A stretch of 64,000 nucleotides of DNA from Flavobacterium hiemivividum (GTDB taxonomy: Bacteria; Bacteroidota; Bacteroidia; Flavobacteriales; Flavobacteriaceae): assembly GCF_004349145.1 (NCBI RefSeq), contig NZ_SMFO01000001.1:806001-870000 (forward strand), written 5' to 3'. This document shows, piece by piece, positions 47,801 to 54,193 of this stretch (positions are counted from its first letter, which is position 1; each line of letters opens with the position of its first letter). A model generated the notes under the pieces. That model ran no database searches, was not told the DNA's origin, and saw nothing but the letters and a program-made list of their open reading frames with translations. Made by a program: the position numbers and the translations under genes.

Positions 47801-47876
47801 AGACTTTTCAGCAATGATGTTTGGTGTAGTAAAAGAACTAATCAGCAATGGAATGAGAAACAATGCAATGAAATAA
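44859..47876 (+). CDS. hsdR: type I restriction endonuclease motor subunit (HsdR)
   Basis: Translocates and cleaves unmodified DNA with HsdM and HsdS. The 1005-residue protein has an N-terminal PD-(D/E)xK nuclease domain with D141 and ExK at E155-K157 (DMMVFVNGMPVISFELKNEL). The SF2 motor carries Walker A AGSGKS (311-316), DEAH (417-420), FTATPKNKT and motif VI-like QTLSRLNRS. A helical C-terminus follows. All motifs are intact, so restriction should work. It is separated from hsdS by the AlbA_2 gene and preceded by the TTAGACATTTT repeats. A GIY-YIG gene follows after nine bases. Confidence 0.97.
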   Translation: MSTNTTEEGLEAHITQYLVEENNYILRENKVYDNSNCLDTELFFQFLETTQPKAVAKLKQYHKDLYEQKIIKRLNDQIQAKGIIEVLRKGITDGFTDTKLNLFYDKPVSSYNTNADALYKANIFSVMRQVYFSPKNKKSLDMMVFVNGMPVISFELKNELTKQNVAHAIKQYKVDRDPNEELFRLGRLIVNFAVDTEEAWMCTQLKAERTYFLPFNKGNNNGAGNPLNEGIKTDYLWKEILTKSSLTDIIQNYCQLITEEKEYLDDKGKIKTKKEKKLIFPRYHQMIAVREMLQDAQEKGSGQKYLVQHSAGSGKSNSISWLAHQLAGLHDKSGSKNIFDTIIVVTDRRVLDAQIRNNIKQFQQVNGVVEAITEGSKQLKQALEEGKKIIITTIQKFPHIVEDIGDLPGNNFAIIIDEAHSSLSGQMARKLNETLSKITDEEELKTNLEDYDEDENDEVTGEDLIRALVKSRKMLPNASYFAFTATPKNKTLELFGVPYQDGEKTKHKAFHLYSMKQAIEEGFIMDVLQNYSTYQSYYALLKKIEDDPEYDKNRAQKKLKAYVESNEHAIKKKTILMVEHFIENIIRKKRMGGLAKAMLVTSSRANAVKYKTAFDNYLKKVNSPYKAIVAFSGEIDGQTEANLNGFSSNAIPTEFEKMEYRFLIVANKFQTGFDQPLLHTMYVDKKLGGVNAVQTLSRLNRSHPLKKETFVLDFANSAEEIEKAFTPYFESTILGEATDPNKLFDLQDALDNYQIYSREQVEEFSNKILANVPIDELHKMLNSSSELFKNQLKEEEQADFRAKVKTYVRLYIFLSQIVDFENAYLERLYIFLNHLQNKLGGEAPIDLAKGILDNIDMDSYRLQLESTTNMVLEQGEDLKPIPTEMRGSTNDTEVDRLSNILQTFNDRYGTQFEDADKVRQMAENIANSVAKNNELINSLKYSDDQNAKITSDKVVGEELLKHITTNFDLYKLYSDNKEFKEDFSAMMFGVVKELISNGMRNNAMK

Positions 47877-47885
47877 GTAGAATTA

Positions 47886-48380
47886 ATGGAAAATTACAGG
47901 AATACAAATTGGGTAAAATGGGAGAATAGAAGTAAGATTGAAAACATTAAATATCCTGGGATTTATTCAATAGCAGTTACAGATGAAAATATTGAAGGTC
48001 GGCAATTTGAAATGATTAATGAAATTGAATACATTGGAATGACAAATTCAAATGGTGGTTTAAGAAGCCGTTTGAGTCAGTTTGATAGTACTATTAAAAG
48101 AATAAGGCTTCATCATGGTGGAGCACATCGATTTATTGGTAAATATTGGAACTATGAAGAAGTAAAAGATAAATTATATGTTTCTATTTGTCCTTTCGAA
48201 TGTGGTAATAATAAGTCCAACACAGATGACTTAATTGCCATGGGTGAAGTAGCTAAGGCTGAATATATATTTTGGATTGACTACATTAAAAAACATGGAA
48301 GATACCCAATATTTAATGACAAGAATAGTAGTCCTAAACCTAATTTTATATCCGTATCAAAAGAAGGAATTCTAAAATAA
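47886..48380 (+). CDS. GIY-YIG family protein at the end of the hsd operon
   Basis: The 164-residue protein has a GIY-YIG core: PGIYSIAVTD (24-33), IEYIGMTNSNGGLRSRLSQF (about 47-66) and the catalytic-type Glu in VAKAEYIFWID near 137. It starts nine bases after hsdR and is probably co-transcribed. Unlike the NUMOD protein at 38977 it has no visible DNA-binding repeats. Small GIY-YIG proteins are sometimes fused to or placed beside restriction genes. It may be a nuclease helping restriction, or a separate defence gene. It is the last gene inside the right repeat. Confidence 0.8.
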   Translation: MENYRNTNWVKWENRSKIENIKYPGIYSIAVTDENIEGRQFEMINEIEYIGMTNSNGGLRSRLSQFDSTIKRIRLHHGGAHRFIGKYWNYEEVKDKLYVSICPFECGNNKSNTDDLIAMGEVAKAEYIFWIDYIKKHGRYPIFNDKNSSPKPNFISVSKEGILK

Positions 48381-48524
48381 TTTGTATTTTTGAAACTGCA
48401 AAAATAAATTTGTCCAAGTAACATTCAACGGACAGAAAAATTAAAAATTAATATCATCGGCATACAATTCGGTAACATAAAAAAGTAAAACAACGTAAAG
48501 TCTTGGTTTTACTGCTAGTCACAC

Positions 48525-48561
48525 TCCTTGGTTCGAGCCCAAGAGAGGGAGCTTTTTAAAA
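48525..48561 (+). repeat. attR: 37-bp direct repeat (fragment of tRNA-Asn)
   Basis: Identical to 29420-29456. It is preceded by sequence with no tRNA 5' part, so it is a 3' fragment, not a second tRNA gene. It marks the right end of the element and probably holds the original chromosomal 3' end of tRNA-Asn. The stretch 48381-48524 before it holds one GGTAACA word at 48471 and no gene. Confidence 0.92.
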
Positions 48562-48562
48562 G

Positions 48563-48589
48563 CCTGACAGCAATGTCAGGTTTTTTTTT
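48563..48589 (+). terminator. original tRNA-Asn terminator, now beside the right repeat
   Basis: CCTGACA-GCAA-TGTCAGG forms a 7-bp perfect stem followed by TTTTTTTTT. Loop and placement equal those at 29457-29485. It now follows a promoterless fragment. Confidence 0.8.
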
Positions 48590-48654
48590 GCTTAAAACTG
48601 AAATTAAACCAATACTTCACAATGTTATACTGAGAATAGTGGGTTTTGTCATTT

Positions 48655-48790
48655 GACAACTTGCCAACTTATTTTAGGAAAAAAAGGTACCCATTGCGGT
48701 ACCCATTTTAAAATCTCCGAATTGTAATGCCAATTGTTTAAGTCAAAATCAATTGGAAACATGCACCAAGAAAAGTTAAATTTTTTTTTT
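48655..48790 (+). mobile_element. remnant of a second integrase leader
   Basis: CAACTTGCCAACTTATTTT with an A-run and GGTA (48658-48690) matches the integrase leader at 29556-29588 almost base for base. As there, two further words follow, here GGTACCC at 48686 and 48698 instead of GGTAACA, and then an AAGTCAAAA stretch. An ATG opens MHQEKLNF near 48762, but the frame has no integrase after it. This is best read as the left end of a related element once integrated in tandem, since deleted. Confidence 0.6.
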
Positions 48791-48791
48791 C

Positions 48792-49187
48792 TTACAGCAC
48801 TATCCATTTCTTATCACTATTTAGTTTAAAAGTACCAATGTGCTCCTTATTCCATTCTTGCGGCCCTATCAACGAAAGAAAGTTTACCCCTGCAGCATCG
48901 CGATACAAATGATAAATTTCGCCCACGACAGGCTCAAATGAAAATTTAGAATTATAAACTAATTCGTTCCACTCATATTCTTCCATTAAGTTTTGATATT
49001 GCTTTTTGAGTTCGTTAAACTTACTTTCAAACTCTTTGTTAACATTGCTAATCCCTCTACTTTTCCAAGACACTACATCATCCATTCTAATCGCTGGTGC
49101 ACCCACATTTGTAGCATATGGCAATATACTTGCATTAAATCCCTCTTCATCTGAATACACAACGTTATCCGGTCTTTTACTTTTCAT
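48792..49187 (-). CDS. DUF2452 family protein
   Basis: A 131-residue soluble protein that I recognise as DUF2452, frequent in Flavobacteria and present in other bacteria. Family marks are KRPDNVVYSDEEGFNASILP (4-23), ATNVGAPAIRMDDV and the C-terminal VGEIYHLYRDAAGVNFLSLI. Its function is unknown. It reads toward the element and stops close to the integrase remnant, so it probably belonged to the original chromosome or to the second element. Confidence 0.85.
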   Translation of the reverse strand: MKSKRPDNVVYSDEEGFNASILPYATNVGAPAIRMDDVVSWKSRGISNVNKEFESKFNELKKQYQNLMEEYEWNELVYNSKFSFEPVVGEIYHLYRDAAGVNFLSLIGPQEWNKEHIGTFKLNSDKKWIVL

Positions 49188-49607
49188 TTTATTTATATTT
49201 TATTGAATTCAACGAATGATCTATCAAACCCAGAATTATTTAATTGTTTAATGTTTTGGCCGTAAAGTTAAACAAATTTATTTAAAGTCTATTTAAGGAT
49301 TTATTTAAAAAAGGAAATTATATATACAACAAAACAGACCTTAATCGAGCAATAGAAAAAAACCTATATATTTTCAATCCAAACAAATATCCAATCTATA
49401 AAAAGAACCAACAATCAATAAAATAAAACAAGGGCAAAGCCGGTTTTCCTGTTGCTATTCGTGATTAAATAAATATCTTGCTAGATATTAAATTAAGTTT
49501 GCTTGTGCAAAAAACAGCAATTGTTAGCTAATTTATCCTCCTTTTCCACAACGATATAAACAAATAGCAATACTTTTAAGAACTATTAGATTAAATACAA
49601 AAGTAAG
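49188..49607. other. 420-base AT-rich gap between divergent genes
   Basis: No gene is visible. ATTTAA recurs at 49280, 49291 and 49303 with about 11-base spacing, within TTTATTTAAAG-type words. TACTTTTA at 49571-49578, 37 bases before the next start, is a one-mismatch -7 box for the rightward lipoprotein gene. Nothing else stands out. Confidence 0.4.
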
Positions 49608-50126
49608 ATGACCAGATTTATACTCATAATGGTGCTTTCGTTAGCTATATTTAGCTGCAAGAATGATACTGCAAAGCAACAGGAATTAACACTTGAGGCT
49701 AAGGAACTGTTACTGAAAGAAAAAGAACTCGAATTAAGAGCAAAAGAATTTCCAAATGCGGAAGTCGATACAGCCCAATTTACCGTAGATCAACAAACAG
49801 ATGATCAAGAAGCCGAAAGCCCATCCACAAATACAGAAGAAAAACAGGGAAACCGAAAACTAAGATTCTTGTACTATTCTAGTATAGGTTTACGTGCCTA
49901 TTTTAATGATGGAAGCGTCTTTGTTTTTCCAAAACGCGGTCTAACAAAGGAAAATATTCAATTTATAAAAAGCAATAGTGAGGAGAAAGCAATTCAAACT
50001 TATGTAATCGAAAAGGACGGAAGCTTACTTATTGACGGTTGGAAACATGAATATCCAGTGGTAAATAAAAATGAAAATTTTGAAGGCTGGGCTATGATCA
50101 ACTATAAATGGCTGGTTAAATTTTAA
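49608..50126 (+). CDS. lipoprotein with coiled-coil N-terminus, unknown function
   Basis: The 172-residue protein has a lipoprotein signal (MTRFILIMVLSLAIFSCKND, lipid Cys 17). A short Glu/Lys/Leu coiled coil follows (about 24-45, LEAKELLLKEKELELRAKEF), then an acidic Gln/Glu-rich linker and a folded C-terminal domain (about 85-172, with YFNDGSVFVFPKRGLTKENI). No family is recognised. It stands alone with its own upstream region. Confidence 0.7.
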   Translation: MTRFILIMVLSLAIFSCKNDTAKQQELTLEAKELLLKEKELELRAKEFPNAEVDTAQFTVDQQTDDQEAESPSTNTEEKQGNRKLRFLYYSSIGLRAYFNDGSVFVFPKRGLTKENIQFIKSNSEEKAIQTYVIEKDGSLLIDGWKHEYPVVNKNENFEGWAMINYKWLVKF

Positions 50127-50275
50127 AACTACTATTGTCAATTTTATTTGAACCAATAGCGGATTAATCATAAGTGACATCCTCTTTTTTTATCGAAAAT
50201 AAAAACTCCCACACCGTTTTCAAAAAAAAATCACGCCGTTACGGGAAACCGCAAAGAAAACCCAAAGCAGCCACT

Positions 50276-50390
50276 TACCTTTGTCTTAGATAAAATACAA
50301 AATTGCTTTGCACAATTCATTATTCTTGAAGGTTTTGTGGATATGTAAAGCTAAGGAAAGGCTATCGGGAACGATAGCCTTTGTTGTTTT
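50276..50390 (+). ncRNA. candidate small RNA of about 100 bases
   Basis: TACCTTTG at 50276-50283 is an exact -7 box, with no good -33 TTG. The strong hairpin AAAGGCTATC-GGGAAC-GATAGCCTTT lies at 50357-50382 and is followed by a T-rich tail. Between them is no open frame with a start. Promoter, about 95 noncoding bases and an intrinsic terminator suggest a short transcript. The hairpin alone could also be a distal terminator of the lipoprotein gene 230 bases upstream. Confidence 0.4.
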
Positions 50391-50819
50391 CACTACTTTC
50401 TCTCCTATTTTTAATACTTAGTAAGCTTTCCGACAGCTATCGGGGCATGCCCTACATTCCATTATTATTAATGTTCTTGTTTTTTTTATATGGCCAAAAA
50501 AGGAGCTTCCCCCGAAACCTTAGGACGGTCGCTTTTACCCAAAGAAAAACGCGCAAGGCCCTTGCAAAAGGAGTTTTGCTTCTGTTAGGGATGGAGGATT
50601 TGCGTTTATAAGGAGTAAATTTTAAGAATTAAATCCACTTCTCAAAACAGAATTCAAATTCATAAATTTAATTGAAAAATAATCTATACTTTAGACAATG
50701 TTTTATGACAACTTTTTCGTTTCATTTACTAAATAAAAAGAAAGTTTTCAATTTAAATGACATTTTACTTATTCGACATTTTAAAAATTGGACACATATA
50801 TTAAAATACAATAATAACA
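50391..50819. other. non-coding stretch with palindromic words
   Basis: The stretch 50430-50615 has higher GC than its surroundings and several short inverted words (GACAGCTATCGGGG, GCAAGGCCCTTGC, AAAAGGAGTTTTGCTTCTG). It ends in GTTAGGGATGGAGGATTTGC. I see no convincing gene: the plus-strand frame at 50381-50611 lacks a credible start and composition. It may be a degraded repeat or structured RNA. The last 180 bases before the HNH gene are plain AT-rich promoter-type DNA. Confidence 0.35.
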
Positions 50820-51596
50820 ATGCCTAAAATAAATCTTTGGACACGCGAAGAACTAATACTAGCATTCAATCTCTACTTAAAAATTGAGTTTGGAAAAACC
50901 CATAAAGGCAATCCACAAGTAATTGAGCTAGCAAATCTAATAGGACGAACACCTAGTTCTATTGGTATGAGATTAGGTAATTTTGCCAGCGTTGACCCTT
51001 TCCATCAAAAAAGAGGGGTTGGTGGTTTAAAAGGTGGAATGAACCAAGTAAGACCAATTTGGGATGAATTCTTTGACAACCAAGAAGAACTAATTTTCCT
51101 TAGTGAGCAAATTTTAGCAGAGAAAGAAAACTCAACCATAGAAAATAAATACCAAGACTTACTTTTTGACCTAAAAGATTTAAAAGGAGAAACTGTTATT
51201 CGTGAAGTAAAAACAAGAGTGAACCAATCAGTTTTTAGACAAATGGTTTTAGCAAATTATTCAACAAAATGTGCCATTACAGGAATTGACATTCCTGAAC
51301 TTTTGTTAGCAAGTCATATTATGCCATGGTCTCAAAATGAAGAACATCGTTTAAATCCAGAGAACGGCATTTGTCTATCCGCTTTATATGACAAAGCATT
51401 CGATAAAGGAATAATTGGAATAAATACAAATTACCAAATAATACTCTCAGATTCTCTAAAAAAGAAAAAACATACAGATTATTATCAAAGTCACTTCGTT
51501 CCTGTCGAAAATCTTAAAATTATATCACCGATTAAGTATTTACCCAGTATCGAATTTTTGGAATTTCATTTAGATACTATTTTTAATAAATTATGA
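50820..51596 (+). CDS. HNH endonuclease (restriction-type, HNH_2)
   Basis: The 258-residue protein has an N-terminal helical domain (WTREELILAFNLYLKIEFGK, 7-26; IGRTPSSIGMRLGNFASVDP, 41-60) that is probably DNA-binding. The C-terminal HNH domain (about 140-215) has C151 in CAITGID, H166 in ASHIMPW, N182 in LNPENGICLSALYD and a following LYDKAFDKG. This is the restriction-type HNH family often seen alone in defence regions. The stop overlaps the next gene's ATG by four bases (ATGA), indicating a coupled partner. The target is unknown. Confidence 0.87.
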   Translation: MPKINLWTREELILAFNLYLKIEFGKTHKGNPQVIELANLIGRTPSSIGMRLGNFASVDPFHQKRGVGGLKGGMNQVRPIWDEFFDNQEELIFLSEQILAEKENSTIENKYQDLLFDLKDLKGETVIREVKTRVNQSVFRQMVLANYSTKCAITGIDIPELLLASHIMPWSQNEEHRLNPENGICLSALYDKAFDKGIIGINTNYQIILSDSLKKKKHTDYYQSHFVPVENLKIISPIKYLPSIEFLEFHLDTIFNKL

Positions 51597-51784
51597 ATCA
51601 CACCATTAAAATATTTGCAATTTATAAAAACGGGACACACCTTGGAAACGAAAAAGGAAAAGATGAAATTGATGCTATTAAAAAATTTATAATTGCGTCG
51701 CAATTAGGAGAGATGATTAACGACTCCGAATTTGTTGCTAAATACAATGCTATTGAGGCAATAAAAAGACGACATCATTACTGA
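51593..51784 (+). CDS. small partner of the HNH nuclease, unknown
   Basis: The 63-residue protein (MNHTIKIFAIYKNGTHLGNE...) begins inside the stop of the HNH gene (ATGA), so it is translated by coupling. It is basic at the end (KRRHHY) and soluble. Its start (IKIFAIYKNGTHLGNEKGKD) reads like a small beta-beta-alpha domain. No family is recognised. An immunity or modulator role for the nuclease is possible but unsupported beyond the overlap. Confidence 0.65.
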   Translation: MNHTIKIFAIYKNGTHLGNEKGKDEIDAIKKFIIASQLGEMINDSEFVAKYNAIEAIKRRHHY

Positions 51785-51946
51785 CCAATTAATTTATGAT
51801 ATAAATATATATTTAGATAAATTAATTCGAACTATTAAACTTATCAATTGTCTGTGAGATATATCAATAATAAAACTCATCCGATTTTTCTTTTCAGAAA
51901 AGTATTTTAACATTGAGACGTACAACATTTAAAATAAAAAATATTC

Positions 51947-52195
51947 ATGGTAATTTGGGAAAATAATGACTACTCTTACTGGACATTTATAGAAAAATAC
52001 TATCCGAAATATTATTCTTGTAGTGACATTTTATTAAGTGATATTCTAAACAGAAAGCTAAATGGTGAACATGTCTGTGAAGAAGATGAAGAAATGATTA
52101 AAGATTGGAATGTAAAAGCAGAACTTAAAGAACTTAATAAAGTTATATTTTCCAAATCACTTAAAAATTATTTAATTATTAAAACATCACTATAA
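51947..52195 (+). CDS. hypothetical small acidic protein
   Basis: The 82-residue protein (MVIWENNDYSYWTFIEKYYP...) is rich in Tyr, Asp and Glu in its first half and Lys in its second, with no signal peptide or membrane segment. It is not recognised. It lies 162 bases after the HNH partner and has the same AT-rich style. The start codon context is acceptable and the frame is clean, so it is kept with moderate confidence. Confidence 0.5.
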   Translation: MVIWENNDYSYWTFIEKYYPKYYSCSDILLSDILNRKLNGEHVCEEDEEMIKDWNVKAELKELNKVIFSKSLKNYLIIKTSL

Positions 52196-52242
52196 TATAT
52201 ATATCATTCTTGAAAAACACTACTTGAAATCGCATAACAAGT

Positions 52243-52271
52243 TGTGATTGCTTCGTTCCTCGCAATGACAG
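52243..52271. repeat. REP-like repeat (GTGATTGCTTCGTTCCTCGC)
   Basis: TGTGATTGCTTCGTTCCTCG then CAATGACAG is a close copy of the extragenic family known in many bacteria as TGTCATTGCGAGGAACGAAG when read on the other strand. It lies between the 51947 gene and the sugar dehydrogenase gene. Confidence 0.55.
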
Positions 52272-52407
52272 GAAAATATAGGCAGCATTGTATAAATCAA
52301 TCGCTTTAATCAGAAACCTTCACTGCCAAAAACTAAAATTTCCATAATTAACTAATCCGCTGTAATTCTTTTTATTACCTTTAAAATCGCTTTTAAAATT
52401 AGAAAAC

Positions 52408-53526
52408 ATGAACAAAATCATTCTGCTTATTTTCCCGCTTTTCATACTCAGCTGTCAGGCACAAAAAAATCCTACTGATGTTACCTTACAGGACGAGGTA
52501 AAAACCTATACGTTTGAAAACGTTGGTGGCGAAATTGCAAATCCATGGGGTATGACTTGGCTACCAGACGGTTCTATGCTAGTTACTGAAAAAAGCGGCA
52601 TCCTATACCACATCAAAAACAACCAAAAAACGGAAGTTAAAAACGTTCCCGAAGTCTATAATCGTGGTCAGGGAGGTTTACTCGATATTGCTGTACATCC
52701 CAAGTATGCAACAAACGGCTGGATTTACATCACTTTTTCTTCCACTGAAGGCGGCGGCGAAGGCGGAAACACGAAATTGATTCGAGCTAAGCTAGAGAAT
52801 GAAAGCCTAGTGCAAATTGAATCTTTGTACAAAGCCATGCCTAATACGACAAAGGGACAGCATTTTGGTTCCCGTATTGCTTTTGACAACGACGGCTATG
52901 TGTATTTCTCAGCAGGAGAACGTGGCGAAGAATTTGTCAATCCACAAGATATCACGAAAGACAACGGAAAAATATACCGCCTGAATGACGACGGCAGTAT
53001 CCCAAAAGACAATCCCTTTGTGGGAAAAGCTGGTGCCAAAGAAGCTATTTATACCTACGGAAATAGAAATCCACAAGGAATGGTTAAAAATCCTGCTACC
53101 GGCGAAATATGGTTGCACGAACACGGACCAAAAGGTGGCGACGAAATCAATATTGTAAAAAAAGGAGCTAATTATGGCTGGCCCGTTGTTACCTACGGCA
53201 TCGGTTATGACGGCACGACCATCAGTAAAGAAAATCAAAAACCAGGTATCGAAGATCCCATTTATTATTGGGTTCCCTCTATCGCTCCAAGCGGAATGAC
53301 ATTTGTAACGGGCGACCTTTATCCTGCATGGAAAGGACATTTGCTGGTAGGTTCTTTAAAATTCCAATATCTGGAATTGGTAAAACTAAAAGGCAATACA
53401 GTCATTGGCCGACAAAAAATTGCAACAGATATTGGGCGTTTGCGTAATGTGGCTCAAGGCCCAGACGGTTACATCTATATGGGAGTGGAAGGAAAAGGAA
53501 TTGTAAAAATAATACCCAACAAATAA
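52408..53526 (+). CDS. PQQ-dependent aldose sugar dehydrogenase lipoprotein
   Basis: Oxidises aldose sugars in the periplasm with PQQ and passes electrons to a cytochrome. The 372-residue protein has a lipoprotein signal (IILLIFPLFILSCQAQ, lipid Cys 16) and the six-bladed propeller of the Asd/YliI (glucose/sorbosone dehydrogenase) family. Marks include NPWGMTWLPDGSMLVTEKSG, GQGGLLDIAVHPKY, YGNRNPQGMV and WLHEHGPKGGDEINIV, where the conserved His and Asp sit. The cytochrome c gene starts one base after its stop, a natural electron acceptor. Confidence 0.92.
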   Translation: MNKIILLIFPLFILSCQAQKNPTDVTLQDEVKTYTFENVGGEIANPWGMTWLPDGSMLVTEKSGILYHIKNNQKTEVKNVPEVYNRGQGGLLDIAVHPKYATNGWIYITFSSTEGGGEGGNTKLIRAKLENESLVQIESLYKAMPNTTKGQHFGSRIAFDNDGYVYFSAGERGEEFVNPQDITKDNGKIYRLNDDGSIPKDNPFVGKAGAKEAIYTYGNRNPQGMVKNPATGEIWLHEHGPKGGDEINIVKKGANYGWPVVTYGIGYDGTTISKENQKPGIEDPIYYWVPSIAPSGMTFVTGDLYPAWKGHLLVGSLKFQYLELVKLKGNTVIGRQKIATDIGRLRNVAQGPDGYIYMGVEGKGIVKIIPNK

Positions 53527-53527
53527 A

Positions 53528-53995
53528 ATGATTACAAAGATAACTTTAGGGATTGCCCTTTTCGTTTCGGGAGGATTTTGTGTTTTCAATCCAAGTCCGC
53601 TTTTAAATACACAATCTCAAAATGATTACCTGCCATTGAAAACGGTAGTTCAAGAAAAAACACCATTGCAAAAAAGCATCGAAAATGGAAAAGAAGTCTA
53701 TGCTGATTTTTGTATTCAATGTCATGCAGGCAACGGAAAAGGCGATGCGACTAATTTTCCTCCTCTTGATGGCTCTGACTGGCTTACCAGCAAAAGAGCC
53801 GAGAGTATTCATGCGGTAAAATTTGGTCAAAAAGGCGAAATTCTTGTCAATAAAAAGAAATATAATGGCAATATGCCGGCAATGGGACTTTCTAATCAAG
53901 AAGTAGCTGATGTGATGAATTACATCATGAATTCCTGGAGCAACAAGCAATCTAAAATGGTTACTATTGGCGAAGTCGAAGCGATTAAAAAGTGA
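53528..53995 (+). CDS. c-type cytochrome
   Basis: The 155-residue protein has a signal-like N-terminus (ITLGIALFVSGGFCVF) and one heme c site CIQCH (about 62-66) in YADFCIQCHAGNGKGDATNF. The distal Met is in NMPAMGLS (about 119). It is a mono-heme class I cytochrome of the periplasm. It starts one base after the sugar dehydrogenase stop, so the two make an oxidising pair that feeds electrons to the respiratory chain. Length is normal. Confidence 0.92.
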   Translation: MITKITLGIALFVSGGFCVFNPSPLLNTQSQNDYLPLKTVVQEKTPLQKSIENGKEVYADFCIQCHAGNGKGDATNFPPLDGSDWLTSKRAESIHAVKFGQKGEILVNKKKYNGNMPAMGLSNQEVADVMNYIMNSWSNKQSKMVTIGEVEAIKK

Positions 53996-54088
53996 TTGTA
54001 ACTTTTAACACAACTATGTGTTTTAATTTTTATCGAATGAAATAAACCAAAATGAACTGAAAGTCTAAATAATTGTGTTATAAATATT

Positions 54089-54139
54089 GACCGCAAATTT
54101 GCAAATTATAATTATTTTTAAATTTGCGAATTTGCGGTC
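54089..54139. terminator. long inverted repeat between convergent genes
   Basis: GACCGCAAATTTGCAAATT and AAATTTGCGAATTTGCGGTC pair over 18-20 bases with one or two mismatches around TATAATTATTTTT. It lies between the convergent cytochrome and TonB-receptor genes. There is no T-run, so it may be a repeat used as a transcriptional stop, of the same kind as 24889-24931 but with other words. Confidence 0.5.
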
Positions 54140-54193
54140 TGATAGTTTTTAGTAGCTAAAGCGAGCTGCACTGAAAGCACTTAGTTTTAAACT

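Larger units (their letters stand above)
29420..48561. mobile_element. 19.1-kb integrative element in tRNA-Asn, with type I R-M cargo
   Basis: The element is bounded by identical 37-bp direct repeats (29420-29456 and 48525-48561), the left one being the tRNA 3' end. A tyrosine recombinase gene lies 213 bases inside the left repeat and reads inward, the standard arrangement. Inside are an XRE regulator, small exported proteins, a replication/recombination block and a type I restriction-modification operon. I see no capsid, portal, terminase, relaxase, coupling protein or type IV secretion gene. It is thus neither a complete prophage nor a self-transmissible ICE. A satellite-like or mobilizable genomic island is the best description. 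Confidence 0.9.

Noticed and set aside
29420..48561. Complete prophage
   Set aside because: There is no terminase, portal, capsid, tail or lysis gene. Only integrase, regulator and DNA-metabolism genes are phage-like.
29420..48561. Integrative conjugative element
   Set aside because: No relaxase, coupling protein or tra gene is visible in the 19 kb. The RteC-like resemblance at 36476 is too weak to argue for one.
48525..48561. Second tRNA gene
   Set aside because: Only the T-arm and 3' acceptor strand are present. The preceding bases do not form the D-arm or anticodon arm, so it is the attR fragment.
50381..50611. Plus-strand frame of 76 codons
   Set aside because: It runs through the terminator hairpin and palindromic words, begins in a T-rich stretch and has no family-like sequence. 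It is better explained as noncoding DNA.
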